Shown in pieces: positions 1 to 6,542 of a DNA stretch of 9,275 bases (position 1 is the stretch's first letter; every line of letters begins with the position of its first letter). This DNA is from Chloroflexota bacterium (GTDB taxonomy: Bacteria > Chloroflexota > Dehalococcoidia > SHYB01 > JACPQI01), in the NCBI GenBank assembly GCA_016190545.1, contig JACPQI010000055.1, positions 1 to 9,275 of the forward strand. The letters are read 5' to 3'. A program made the position numbers and the translations under genes. Under the pieces are notes generated by a model. That model had not been told where the DNA came from. It did not search any database and saw only the letters and a list, made by a program, of their open reading frames with translations.

Positions 1-111
1 GATGACGCCCTCCCGGGTGCGGGTGCAGATGACGATGTAGGTGTTGTTGTCGTACGGCCCCGTCACCGTGCGCCGTATTTCGATGTCTCGATCGCGGTAG
101 AACAGCGACAT
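1..111 (-). CDS. MBL-fold metallo-hydrolase, N-terminal fragment (cut by window edge)
   Basis: Only the first 37 codons are in the window; the gene continues past the left edge. The peptide starts MSLFYRDRDIEI and contains GPYDNNTYIVI. A glycine followed by xNNxY and a beta strand is the usual opening of glyoxalase II-like metallo-beta-lactamase-fold hydrolases, where the N-terminal strands precede the HxHxDH zinc motif. That zinc motif is outside the window, so activity cannot be judged. The ATG at 109-111 is chosen because GGGAGCAGG lies directly upstream and the domain begins almost at once. It is co-oriented with glmU but separated from it by 166 bases containing a foldback repeat, so it is probably transcribed separately. 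The family call is inference from a short segment. Confidence 0.6.
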   Translation of the reverse strand, partial: MSLFYRDRDIEIRRTVTGPYDNNTYIVICTRTREGVI

Positions 112-150
112 CCTGCTCCCTGCATTAGCTTGTAAACTTATATCTCTCTG

Positions 151-250
151 CCCTTCGACAGGCCCTTCGCTTACGCTCGAGGGCTAGCTGGGCTCGGCTC
201 AGGGCGAACGGAGTCATAAATCCGTTCGTGGTGAGCATCTCGAACCACCG
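151..250. repeat. Intergenic foldback repeat with nested hairpins
   Basis: The core is CGAACGG (205-211) and CCGTTCG (222-228), a perfect 7-bp stem with a 10-nt loop. The outer arms CCCTTCGACAGG (151-162) plus CTCAGGGCGAACGG (198-211) resemble the reverse complement of the right arm, which reads GGTTCGAGATGCTCACCACG before the core. The left arm appears split by about 35 bases (163-197), which hold CCCTTCG and CTCGAGGG as their own small inverted pair. Similar TTCGACAGGCTCAGG-type sequences recur between genes in many environmental bacterial genomes, as I remember them. It lies between the glmU stop and the MBL gene start and could act as a transcript end, but there is no T tract. Confidence 0.6.
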
Positions 251-277
251 GTACCCTTCCAATAGGTGCTTAGCACT

Positions 278-1675
278 TTACGCTTGTCTCCCTCTCCGCC
301 TGGCGGCAGAGCCGCTCTTCACCAGAGGCCGGGCAGGCACGCCAACCACCGTGGCCCCCGGCGGCACGTCACGGGTGACGACGGCCCCCGCGCCCGTCTT
401 GGATCCCCGCCCCAGGCGGACCGGCGCGACCAGCATGGTGTCCGACCCAATGAGCGCCTCGTCCTCGATGTAGGTGGGGTGCTTGCGCTTGCCGTCGTAG
501 TTGCAGGTGATGGTGCCGGCACCCACATTGACCTTGCGCCCAATGGCGGCGTCGCCGATGTAGCTGAAGTGGCCGCTGACTGTGCCCCGGCCCAGGCGGC
601 TCTCCTTGACCTCCACATAGTTGCCCAGGTGGACGCCTCGCTCCAGGTAGGCGCCGTGCCGCAGGTGACAGAAGGGGCCGATGGTCACCTCGTCCTCTAC
701 GGTGGCGTCTTCCAGCACGGAGCCGCCGATGACGCAGCGGGCGCCGACGGCGCTGTTGCTGATGGTAGCCCCCGGGCCGATGACGCACGCCGGGCCGATG
801 CGAGTTGTGCCGGAGAGGATGGTGAAGGGTTGCAGCAGCACGTCCTGGCCCAATTCCACGCCAGCGTCGATGAAGGTGGACGATGGGTCAATCATGGTGA
901 CGCCGGCGCGCATCCACCGCTCCCGGATGCGCTGGCGCAGCGTCGCCTCCGCCTGGGCAAGGTCGACGCGGTCGTTCACGCCGATGACCTCCTGGAAGTC
1001 GGCGGGTTGCGTGCGCACAGTGGCCCCCTCTCGCGCCGCCCGCGCCACCAGGTCGACGAGGTAGATTTCGCCGGGAGCGCTGGGCTTGAGCGCGGCCAGG
1101 TTGGGCCACAGCCAGGCGGCGTCGAAGCAGTAGACGCCGCTGTTTATCTCCGGGATATCGCGCTGGCGTGGGGTGGCGTCGGTCTCCTCCACGATGGCCC
1201 GGACCTGGCCTTTGCTATCCCGCACCACTCGCCCCAAGCCCTCGGTGGGGCCGCCCGTAGCGGTGAGGAAGGTGATGACCGCCTTACCGGCGCTGTGGGC
1301 GACCATCAGGCGTTGGAGCGTCTCGGCTCGTACGAGAGGCACGTCGCCGGACAGGACCAGGAGGTGGTCGGTGGTGTCCTGGAGAAGACGGCGGGCCTGG
1401 AGGAGCGCATGCCCAGTCCCGCGTTGCTGTCGCTGCTCAACATAATCGACGGCGCTGCCGAGCGTGGCGCGAACGGCTTCGGTGCCGTGACCGACGACGG
1501 CGGCGACCCGCCGGATACCCGCGTCACGGGCGGCCTGGACAGGGTACAGCGCCATGGGCTGGCCGCAGACCTGGTGGAGGACTTTGGGGGTCTGGGAGCG
1601 CATGCGCAGGCCCTTGCCTGCGGCGAGAACGACAGCCGCCCAGCGTGAGGTGCGCGCCGGTCTGCGGTTTGCCAC
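278..1675 (-). CDS. glmU: Bifunctional GlmU: glucosamine-1-phosphate acetyltransferase / GlcNAc-1-phosphate uridyltransferase
   Basis: GlmU makes UDP-GlcNAc, the cytoplasmic precursor of peptidoglycan and other glycans. It acetylates glucosamine-1-P with acetyl-CoA and then transfers UMP from UTP. Residues are numbered from the GTG at 1675 (465 aa, normal for the family). The N-terminal nucleotidyltransferase has LAAGKGLRM (17-25) followed by S-x-x-PK, LSGDVPL with metal-binding D111, EINSGVYCF (177-185), and GVNDR with the second metal ligand N235. The left-handed beta-helix domain runs from about 264 and carries NYVEVK, SGH with the likely catalytic His369, GAGTITCNYDGK and GSDT. The reading frame is open further upstream to an ATG at 1894, but those 73 codons only translate a repeat and are proline/arginine-rich. 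GTG 1675 is therefore preferred, although no clear Shine-Dalgarno sequence precedes it. The Thr usual in G-x-G-T-R-M is Leu23 here. The protein ends in a short basic tail. Confidence 0.95.
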   Translation of the reverse strand: MANRRPARTSRWAAVVLAAGKGLRMRSQTPKVLHQVCGQPMALYPVQAARDAGIRRVAAVVGHGTEAVRATLGSAVDYVEQRQQRGTGHALLQARRLLQDTTDHLLVLSGDVPLVRAETLQRLMVAHSAGKAVITFLTATGGPTEGLGRVVRDSKGQVRAIVEETDATPRQRDIPEINSGVYCFDAAWLWPNLAALKPSAPGEIYLVDLVARAAREGATVRTQPADFQEVIGVNDRVDLAQAEATLRQRIRERWMRAGVTMIDPSSTFIDAGVELGQDVLLQPFTILSGTTRIGPACVIGPGATISNSAVGARCVIGGSVLEDATVEDEVTIGPFCHLRHGAYLERGVHLGNYVEVKESRLGRGTVSGHFSYIGDAAIGRKVNVGAGTITCNYDGKRKHPTYIEDEALIGSDTMLVAPVRLGRGSKTGAGAVVTRDVPPGATVVGVPARPLVKSGSAARRRGRQA

Positions 1676-1798
1676 GGACTTGTCCAGATGTTCGTCTTTG
1701 TGGGGAGGTAACGCCCCCTCAGGCGTGGGTCTGGGGTCTGTCCTTGAGCCATCTGTAAAGGGAGGGTGTTCAGGGAACCGTAGGTTACCCTGACGGGG

Positions 1799-1866
1799 GG
1801 CTGGGGGTGTCCCCCAGCCTCTTCTTTGTCCCCCCCGCTCCCTTGGCAAGGGAGCGGGGGGGACAG
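1799..1866. repeat. Two strong hairpins of repeat type in the glmU leader
   Basis: The first hairpin has a 9-bp stem at 1799-1807 and 1811-1819 (GGCTGGGGG / CCCCCAGCC, loop TGT). The second is an almost uninterrupted 18-bp stem: 1827-1844 pairs with 1848-1865 around a GGC loop, with arms ending in CGCTCCCTT and AAGGGAGCG. Both lie between the predicted glmU promoter and the preferred start, inside the proline-rich pseudo-extension of the glmU frame. They look like mobile or REP-type intergenic palindromes. In RNA they would form very stable structures in the 5' leader. No U tract follows on either strand that would make a classical intrinsic terminator. Confidence 0.75.
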
Positions 1867-1920
1867 GGGGTGAGGGTTTTCTGAATAGCGACATAGGAAT
1901 AGCGGGTACCTTCGTCCGTG

Positions 1921-1949
1921 ATAGTACAGGTCAGCTATAGGGGTGTCAA
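1921..1949 (-). promoter_or_regulatory. Sigma-70-type promoter upstream of glmU
   Basis: Read on the minus strand, a perfect -35 TTGACA (1944-1949) is followed after exactly 17 bases by TACTAT (1921-1926, four of six consensus positions). Transcription would start near 1914, giving a leader of about 240 nt before the GTG at 1675, including the two hairpins. It lies downstream of the UT-M23 stop, so glmU probably does not depend on the upstream operon. Nothing else is seen in the 332-base gap between glmU and the UT-M23 gene except a small stem, TAGCC/GGCTA (1998-2010), over the UT-M23 stop codon. Confidence 0.7.
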
Positions 1950-2007
1950 GCGAACAGGGTAACTATCCACAAGCGCGATTCCTGGGTAGCTGCCGGGTAG
2001 CCGAAGG

Positions 2008-3633
2008 CTAGGGGACGACGCCGTTGCGCCGCCCGTTGCGGCTGGCCTGGGGGGTGTCCTGGGAGAAGACGTTGCGCACCATGTCGCCCAGATGGGGCAC
2101 GCCCTTCTTCACCAGAATCTTTCGTTGCCCATCGATGCGATAGTAGTTCCAGAACTTGGCGAGAACGGTGGCGGCCCCGATCTCAGGCCCGCGCTGGATT
2201 TGAAAGTGCAGGTGCGGCTCCTGGGAGCGGCCCGAGTTGCCCACGTAGCCCACGAGTTGGCCTCGCACCACCTTCTGACCTTCCTTCACCACAACGCCGC
2301 CGTGGGAGAAGTGGCTGATCTCGCTCAGGAGAGAGCCGCCGTGGTCGATGATGACCAGGTTGCCCCACTGCTCCTTCTCGTTTACTTCCGGCGGAATGTT
2401 ATCGCGTACCCAGTTGACGACGCGCACTACCGTGCCGTCGGCGGGCGCGATGACCGGCAGACCGAAGCTGTAATAGTCCTCAGCCCGCCGTCCGATGCCT
2501 TTGGTGGTGCGGCCCTGCTCATCAATGACCACGAAGTCCCAGGCGTAGGAGCCGTGGCCCCAGTGGGTCAGCATGCCGTGGTTCCCCTGCGCCACGTACC
2601 AGGTGCCCCAGAAGGGAAGGGTGAGTTGGAGGTCATTGCTTTGCCCCCACAGTCTGGGGAGGGGGAAGCGGGAGGGTGTGCTCCCCACCTGGTGGAGCGG
2701 CACGGGTACGAGCGTCCGCTGGCGACTGGAGACGGCCTTGCTCCCCACGACGCCCAGGAAGAGGAGGCTGACGGCGACGAAGGGGCCGTTGAGGACCGGC
2801 AGCCTCACGTCTGAAAAGGCCGGGTAGGCGGCGGCCGTGATGAGGGCGGCGCAACTCGCGCCGAAGAGGCCGAAGAGGACGGAGGCGGCGTTGAGCCGCA
2901 GGAAGAAGGCGCCCAGGATGACAGCGGTAAAGGCGCTGTTGAAGGAGACAATGACCTCTACGCCCGGACCGGCCGCATTGCTCGTGAGCCCTAAGCCCCG
3001 GACTGTGCCCAGGCCCACCAGGTAGCCAGCCAGCGCCAGCGCGGCGTAGAGCCGGGAGCGCAGGGCCAGGACAAGGAAGCCCAGGACCCCCAGCAGCACG
3101 CTGTCCTGGTAGAACAGCCAGCCGATGCTGCGGAAGAAGGTGACAAGCTCGTTCGGGAGCGATGTCCAGAGCGTGGTCTCGATGGACAGGACGCCGTCGA
3201 AGCGATAGTACGCGCTCCATGGCACGGAGGCCGGCAGGTGATGGATGGCTGCAAGGAGCGCCCAGCTCGCCAGAAGGAAGGGCAGCGTCAGGACGGGGAG
3301 ATGGAACTGAGTGGTGAGAGTGCGCATGAGGAAAGCCAGGAGCACGGTGGAGAAAGCGGCGGTAAGGGCTACCAGGCCGATGAGGGCCGGTTGGTGAATG
3401 ACGTACGATACGGAAACCAGTCCCACCAGGCCGCCGTTGCAAGCGTACAGTCCGGTCCTGATAAGGCTGCGGTCAGTGCGGATAAGGAAGGCCATCAGCG
3501 TCGCCGAGGCGGCGCCCAGAAAGGCCATCCCGCCGGCCCACGGGTTGAGCAAGAAGACCAGGCCGAGCAGCAGTCCGAACCAGGTGTTGTCCCAGAACAG
3601 AATGATGCCGAAGCCGCGCAGGACAGCATCCAC
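2008..3633 (-). CDS. Urea-transporter domain fused to M23 (LytM) metallopeptidase
   Basis: 541 aa from a GTG. Residues 8-300 hold about ten hydrophobic segments. They include YACNGGLVG (63-71) and FNSAFTAVILGAFF (231-244), matching the paired NGxLVG and FNS signatures of the two halves of the SLC14/UT urea-channel fold. A proline-rich linker (about 301-335) leads to an M23 domain with GHGSYAWDF (His360, Asp366), ISHFSHGG (439-446), and GNSGRSQEPHLHF with the HxH pair His474/His476. All usual zinc and catalytic positions appear present, so it may be an active peptidoglycan or glycyl-peptide endopeptidase. The UT part could pass urea or another small polar solute. Counting segments and arginine-rich loops places the M23 domain on the cytoplasmic side, which is odd for a cell-wall enzyme. 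GTG 3633 is the only usual start codon after the upstream gene. It follows that gene by 83 bases and is the last gene of the putative operon. The fusion is clear; its substrate is unknown. Confidence 0.85.
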   Translation of the reverse strand: MDAVLRGFGIILFWDNTWFGLLLGLVFLLNPWAGGMAFLGAASATLMAFLIRTDRSLIRTGLYACNGGLVGLVSVSYVIHQPALIGLVALTAAFSTVLLAFLMRTLTTQFHLPVLTLPFLLASWALLAAIHHLPASVPWSAYYRFDGVLSIETTLWTSLPNELVTFFRSIGWLFYQDSVLLGVLGFLVLALRSRLYAALALAGYLVGLGTVRGLGLTSNAAGPGVEVIVSFNSAFTAVILGAFFLRLNAASVLFGLFGASCAALITAAAYPAFSDVRLPVLNGPFVAVSLLFLGVVGSKAVSSRQRTLVPVPLHQVGSTPSRFPLPRLWGQSNDLQLTLPFWGTWYVAQGNHGMLTHWGHGSYAWDFVVIDEQGRTTKGIGRRAEDYYSFGLPVIAPADGTVVRVVNWVRDNIPPEVNEKEQWGNLVIIDHGGSLLSEISHFSHGGVVVKEGQKVVRGQLVGYVGNSGRSQEPHLHFQIQRGPEIGAATVLAKFWNYYRIDGQRKILVKKGVPHLGDMVRNVFSQDTPQASRNGRRNGVVP

Positions 3634-3716
3634 GAAGGCCCAGGCCCTGCTCTGCGCGATGCGCCGGCGCCAGGGCAGGGCGGGCGGCGCCGCTGCTGAG
3701 GGCTGAGCGGTGACGC

Positions 3717-5090
3717 CTATGTGGGCTTGACTGACAGTCGCCGTGGGATGCGCTCCAACTCGCGTATGTACTTTGTCGACTCGGCTTCCCGGACTACTTC
3801 CACATCGCCCTCATTGATGAGGACAATGGCAGGGCGGGGCTGGATGAACTGCAAGGACTGAGTGAAGTTATAGGCGCCCACATTCTTGATAATGAGCAGG
3901 TCGCCCCGGCGCACCGGCGGCAAGGACACCTTGCGCTGCAGCACGTCGATCTGCATGCACAGTGGGCCGTAGAGGTTGACCTCCTCCAACACGCTGCCCA
4001 TGGCCAGGCTGCCGGAGTCCTCGGCGGAGCGGACCTCATGCCTGTACCAGACGTACGTGGGCAGCAGGTTCACGCCAGCGTCCAGCACCACGCCTTTCTC
4101 CCCGGTTGGCAAATGCTTGATAGCGACGACGCTGGTGAGCAGGTGCATCGCTTCGTCCACGATGGCCCGGCCCGGCTCCATGAGCAAGAGAGGGCGCGGC
4201 TCCGGCAGGCTTTTGAGCAGAGTGGGGCAGATCGCCTCCGCGTACTGGTCGAAGGTGGGGGTGGCGTAGGCGGCGGGCATCCACTGGTCGTGCAGCGTGT
4301 TGTGGGAGGCGAAGCCGCCGCCGATATCCACGTACTCCAGGATGACGCCCGACTCGGAGAGTTGCTTGGCAAAGCCGCCAAGCTTTTCAGCGGCCTGGCG
4401 GTAGAGGTCCGGGTCCAGGATGAAGGTGCCAAGGTGGCTGTGCAGGCCCGATAGCTTGAGCTTGGGAGAGGCCATGACTCGTTGGCAGGCGTGCAGGGCC
4501 TGGCCATTCTCAAGGTTGAAGCCGAAGCGGTCCCAGGCCAGGGGGCCCACGCTCATGTTCACCCGGATACCCACGGGCACCACCCGGTCCATCTGCTGGG
4601 CCAGGGTTTCAAGAAGGGCCAGCTCATCATAGGAGTCCACATTGATCTTGGCGTTCTGGCTGATAGCCCGTCGCAGCTCCGCCTCCGTCTTCTCCGGGCC
4701 GTTGAAGATGATGTGGTCGCCTGGAATGCCCAACTCTTCGGCGATATCGTATTCAAACCCAGAGACGACCTCGGCCCAAGCCCCCTCCTGATGGAGGATG
4801 CTGCAAACGGCGGAGAGGTAGTTGGTCTTGTAGGAGTAGCCTATGGCGATCTGGGGATAGCGCAGGCTGAAGGCCCGGTGGAGGTCCGTATACTTGCGCC
4901 GCAACGTCGCCTCCGACACCACCCACAATGGCGAGCCGAACTGGGACACCAGTTCTTTCACCGGCACACCATCGATGCTGGCGTGCGGGATGGCTGACGC
5001 CAGCCTCCCGAAGCGGTTGACGTTCCCTACGGAGTGCTTGACGACCGCAGGCTTTTCGTAGAAGGCTTTTTGATTGTTTTTTCTGGCCAT
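3717..5090 (-). CDS. Fold-type III PLP-dependent decarboxylase-like enzyme (DapDC/ODC family)
   Basis: 457 aa from ATG 5090. The alanine-racemase-type barrel shows YSYKTN with the PLP lysine Lys88, EVVSGFEYDIAEELG (107-121), a phosphate-binding GGG (257-259) and EPGR (305-308). The C-terminal beta domain shows GPLCMQID (Cys378, Asp382; compare the C-x-x-x-D of diaminopimelate and ornithine decarboxylases) and GDLLIIKNVGAY (396-407). The full catalytic set suggests decarboxylation of a basic or D-centred amino acid or of a ligated product. It is not called lysA because the context is not lysine biosynthesis. The catalytic domain begins near residue 38. The preceding extension contains YEKPAVV (11-17), resembling an RRE-recognised leader motif. 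The frame is open another 100 codons upstream, but those are the shadow of the ATP-grasp gene. ATG 5090 has GGGAGAGG and GGAG nearby. It overlaps the ATP-grasp gene by 64 bases, implying translational coupling. Confidence 0.88.
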   Translation of the reverse strand: MARKNNQKAFYEKPAVVKHSVGNVNRFGRLASAIPHASIDGVPVKELVSQFGSPLWVVSEATLRRKYTDLHRAFSLRYPQIAIGYSYKTNYLSAVCSILHQEGAWAEVVSGFEYDIAEELGIPGDHIIFNGPEKTEAELRRAISQNAKINVDSYDELALLETLAQQMDRVVPVGIRVNMSVGPLAWDRFGFNLENGQALHACQRVMASPKLKLSGLHSHLGTFILDPDLYRQAAEKLGGFAKQLSESGVILEYVDIGGGFASHNTLHDQWMPAAYATPTFDQYAEAICPTLLKSLPEPRPLLLMEPGRAIVDEAMHLLTSVVAIKHLPTGEKGVVLDAGVNLLPTYVWYRHEVRSAEDSGSLAMGSVLEEVNLYGPLCMQIDVLQRKVSLPPVRRGDLLIIKNVGAYNFTQSLQFIQPRPAIVLINEGDVEVVREAESTKYIRELERIPRRLSVKPT

Positions 5091-6163
5091 GCTCCAGTCC
5101 CTCTCCCGTTCTTGCGCAAGACCAGTTCGCCGTGGTCCACCAGATGGGCGACCTGGTCCATAGAGCAGACGATGTCTTTGGCGTGGCGGACGTATACGAC
5201 GCCCTCCTGATATGGCGCAAAGGCCGGGGCGCGTTTGCCGAGAGCGAGATGCACTGCGCGGGCGGGCATGTTCTGGCCAGCCCTGGCCGCCAGGTAGACC
5301 CAGGCCGGAAAGCGAGGGTTGATCTCCAGCAGGTAGGGCTTGCTGGTGGTGGCGTGACGGACGAACTCGAACTCCAGAGGGCCGACCCAATTGAGCTTTT
5401 CCACGATGCGGGCGGCTAGATCAAGCAACTCTTGGTCTCTAATAGTGACGGCGGCCCAGGCCTTGCCGCGCTCGGAGACCCCCAGCTTGCGCATGGCGAC
5501 CGCCCCCACCATCGTGCCCTTGCGGTCGCACAGGGCGGCCACGTCGCGCTCGTCGCCGGGAATGTACTCCTGGGCCAGCAGCGGGATGCCCCAGGTGGCG
5601 TGCAAGGTGTCGAAATAGGCCCGGGCCTGGTCGGGTGTGTGGGCCAGGTGAGCGCCGTGGAGAATGCCTTTGACCACGAAGGGGTAGCCGAAGGTCTTGC
5701 CGGCCTTTTCCAGTTGCTTGGCCTCGAAAAGAAGCTCCGTCTTGGGTGCGGGCACGTCGTTGGCGGCGCAGAACTGGTGCAGGGTATGTTTGAAGTGGGT
5801 CCGCAGCCGGTGTTCGGTGGGGATCAGCAGGCGGATGCCCATGGACTGGAGCACGTGTTCCAAACGGCAGAAGTTGATGATTTCGCCATCCAGCGTGGGA
5901 ATGATGACATCGATACGAGTTTTGGTGCGTATCTCTCGAAGTCGGTGCAACAGAGCGCCTTCGCCCTGGGCTGCGTAGGGCAAGAGATAGACTTCGTCCA
6001 CCAGCTCGCCGCTGTAGATGCCGGTGTCCAGGGCGTCATAGGCCAAGCCTATGATCCGCACCTTGTCGCCCAGGCCGCTGGCGTCCCGCAGGCTCTGGAT
6101 GACGGCGATGCCCGGATTGGGGTCGTCGGTGGCGTTAAGGCCCGTGACGGCTACGTGTAGCAT
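5027..6163 (-). CDS. ATP-grasp ligase of the carbamoyl-phosphate-synthase-like type
   Basis: 378 aa. Residues 1-115 form the pre-ATP-grasp Rossmann-like domain, opening MLHVAVTGLNATDDPNPG with the nucleotide-type glycine turn and including IDVIIPTLDGE (84-94). The ATP-grasp fold follows: YPFVVKG (160-166) with ATP-binding Lys165, LLAQEYIPGDERD (195-207) in the hinge, and the metal-binding GPLEFEF (261-267) and LLEINPRFPAW (278-288; Glu280, Asn282). Such enzymes activate a carboxylate as acyl-phosphate and join it to an amine, as in CarB or PylC. Partner genes suggest an amino acid, peptide or protein substrate, but this cannot be read from the sequence. The start fits because beta strand 1 begins immediately; the ribosome site is weak. 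The last 20-odd residues are polar, low in complexity and overlap the next gene. No CarA-like glutaminase is nearby, so true carbamoyl-phosphate synthesis is unlikely. Confidence 0.87.
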   Translation of the reverse strand: MLHVAVTGLNATDDPNPGIAVIQSLRDASGLGDKVRIIGLAYDALDTGIYSGELVDEVYLLPYAAQGEGALLHRLREIRTKTRIDVIIPTLDGEIINFCRLEHVLQSMGIRLLIPTEHRLRTHFKHTLHQFCAANDVPAPKTELLFEAKQLEKAGKTFGYPFVVKGILHGAHLAHTPDQARAYFDTLHATWGIPLLAQEYIPGDERDVAALCDRKGTMVGAVAMRKLGVSERGKAWAAVTIRDQELLDLAARIVEKLNWVGPLEFEFVRHATTSKPYLLEINPRFPAWVYLAARAGQNMPARAVHLALGKRAPAFAPYQEGVVYVRHAKDIVCSMDQVAHLVDHGELVLRKNGRGTGAWPEKTIKKPSTKSLRSSSTP

Positions 6164-6268
6164 AGGAATTACGTCCCGTGCAAAGGCGGTATGCCCTGCG
6201 CCTTCCGCAGAGGCAAAAACGGCGGGTCTCTCCAGGTACAGGGTAAGACCATACGTATCCCAGCGCCG

Positions 6269-6520
6269 CTACCGTGCCGACTTGACGACCAGGCCGAGGG
6301 CGGTCAACTGGTCGAGAAAATCGCGCAGGTCCTTGCGCGCAGTCTCCATATCTACTTCAAAGTGCTTGCTCATGGTCTCCAGCACCCGATTGACGGTTGC
6401 CCCCTTCTGCAATTGCCGGAGGATGAAGGAGCCGGTGGTATTAAGACTATAAATAGCTCCTGTTTCTGGATCGAAGGCAAAACCCTTATCGCTGAATGTG
6501 ATGTCCTTCAGGGTTTCCAT
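6269..6520 (-). CDS. PqqD-like small protein (RiPP recognition element fold)
   Basis: 83 aa from ATG 6520. It shows the PqqD/PF05402-type pattern: a beta hairpin with FDPETGAIYSLNTTGSFIL (16-34), then QKGATVNRVLETMSKHFEVD and an amphipathic final helix ending FLDQLTALGLVV. PqqD-like proteins are wHTH-type RREs that bind leader peptides and present them to modifying enzymes. In other systems they serve as small chaperones for protein or peptide modification. It is the first gene of the putative operon, 105 bases before the ATP-grasp gene and in the same reading frame. A GTG four codons upstream (6530-6532) is possible, but the predicted transcript starts at about that point. ATG is therefore preferred, giving an almost leaderless mRNA with no Shine-Dalgarno. 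The PQQ pathway itself is not implied: no pqqA or pqqC/E is present. Confidence 0.83.
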   Translation of the reverse strand: METLKDITFSDKGFAFDPETGAIYSLNTTGSFILRQLQKGATVNRVLETMSKHFEVDMETARKDLRDFLDQLTALGLVVKSAR

Positions 6521-6542
6521 AATAAGCAACACGTAGTATACT
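6514..6542 (+). promoter_or_regulatory. Promoter for the methyltransferase gene
   Basis: TTTCCA (6514-6519, four of six matches to TTGACA) and TATACT (6537-6542, five of six matches to TATAAT) are 17 bases apart. Transcription would start near 6549, leaving a leader of about 52 nt that includes the ribosome site. Its -10 box overlaps that of the minus-strand promoter because AGTATACT (6535-6542) is a perfect palindrome. Confidence 0.5.

Noticed and set aside
137..142. TATAAG as a -10 for the left-edge MBL gene
   Set aside because: No acceptable -35 at 16-18 bases upstream.
266..1648. 460-codon open frame on the plus strand
   Set aside because: It is the antisense of glmU, whose motifs are unmistakable; the plus-strand product has no recognisable domain and GC-rich DNA often leaves such frames open.
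1676..1894. N-terminal extension of GlmU from the ATG at 1894
   Set aside because: It translates palindromic repeat DNA into Pro/Arg-rich sequence absent from GlmU proteins; kept as a leader instead.
2631..2720. Repeat insertion coding for the proline-rich linker of the UT-M23 protein
   Set aside because: The stretch is G/C-run-rich like the intergenic repeats, but a Pro-rich interdomain linker explains it and no hairpin is evident.
3717..5090. lysA, lysine biosynthesis
   Set aside because: The fold and catalytic residues fit, but the operon has no lysine genes and the N-terminal extension is atypical.
5091..5390. 100-residue upstream extension of the PLP enzyme
   Set aside because: It lies wholly inside the ATP-grasp gene, is Arg/Pro/Gly-rich, and ATG 5090 has a ribosome site nearby.
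5432..6160. 242-codon plus-strand frame opposite the ATP-grasp gene
   Set aside because: Shadow of the ligase; no start signal or domain.
5027..6271. Pyrrolysine-type system (PylC-like ligase and an in-frame TAG)
   Set aside because: No PylB, PylD, PylS or suppressor tRNA is visible, and the ligase could belong to many CPS-like groups.
6269..6520. PQQ biosynthesis locus
   Set aside because: Only a PqqD-like fold is present; no PqqA, PqqB, PqqC or radical SAM PqqE.
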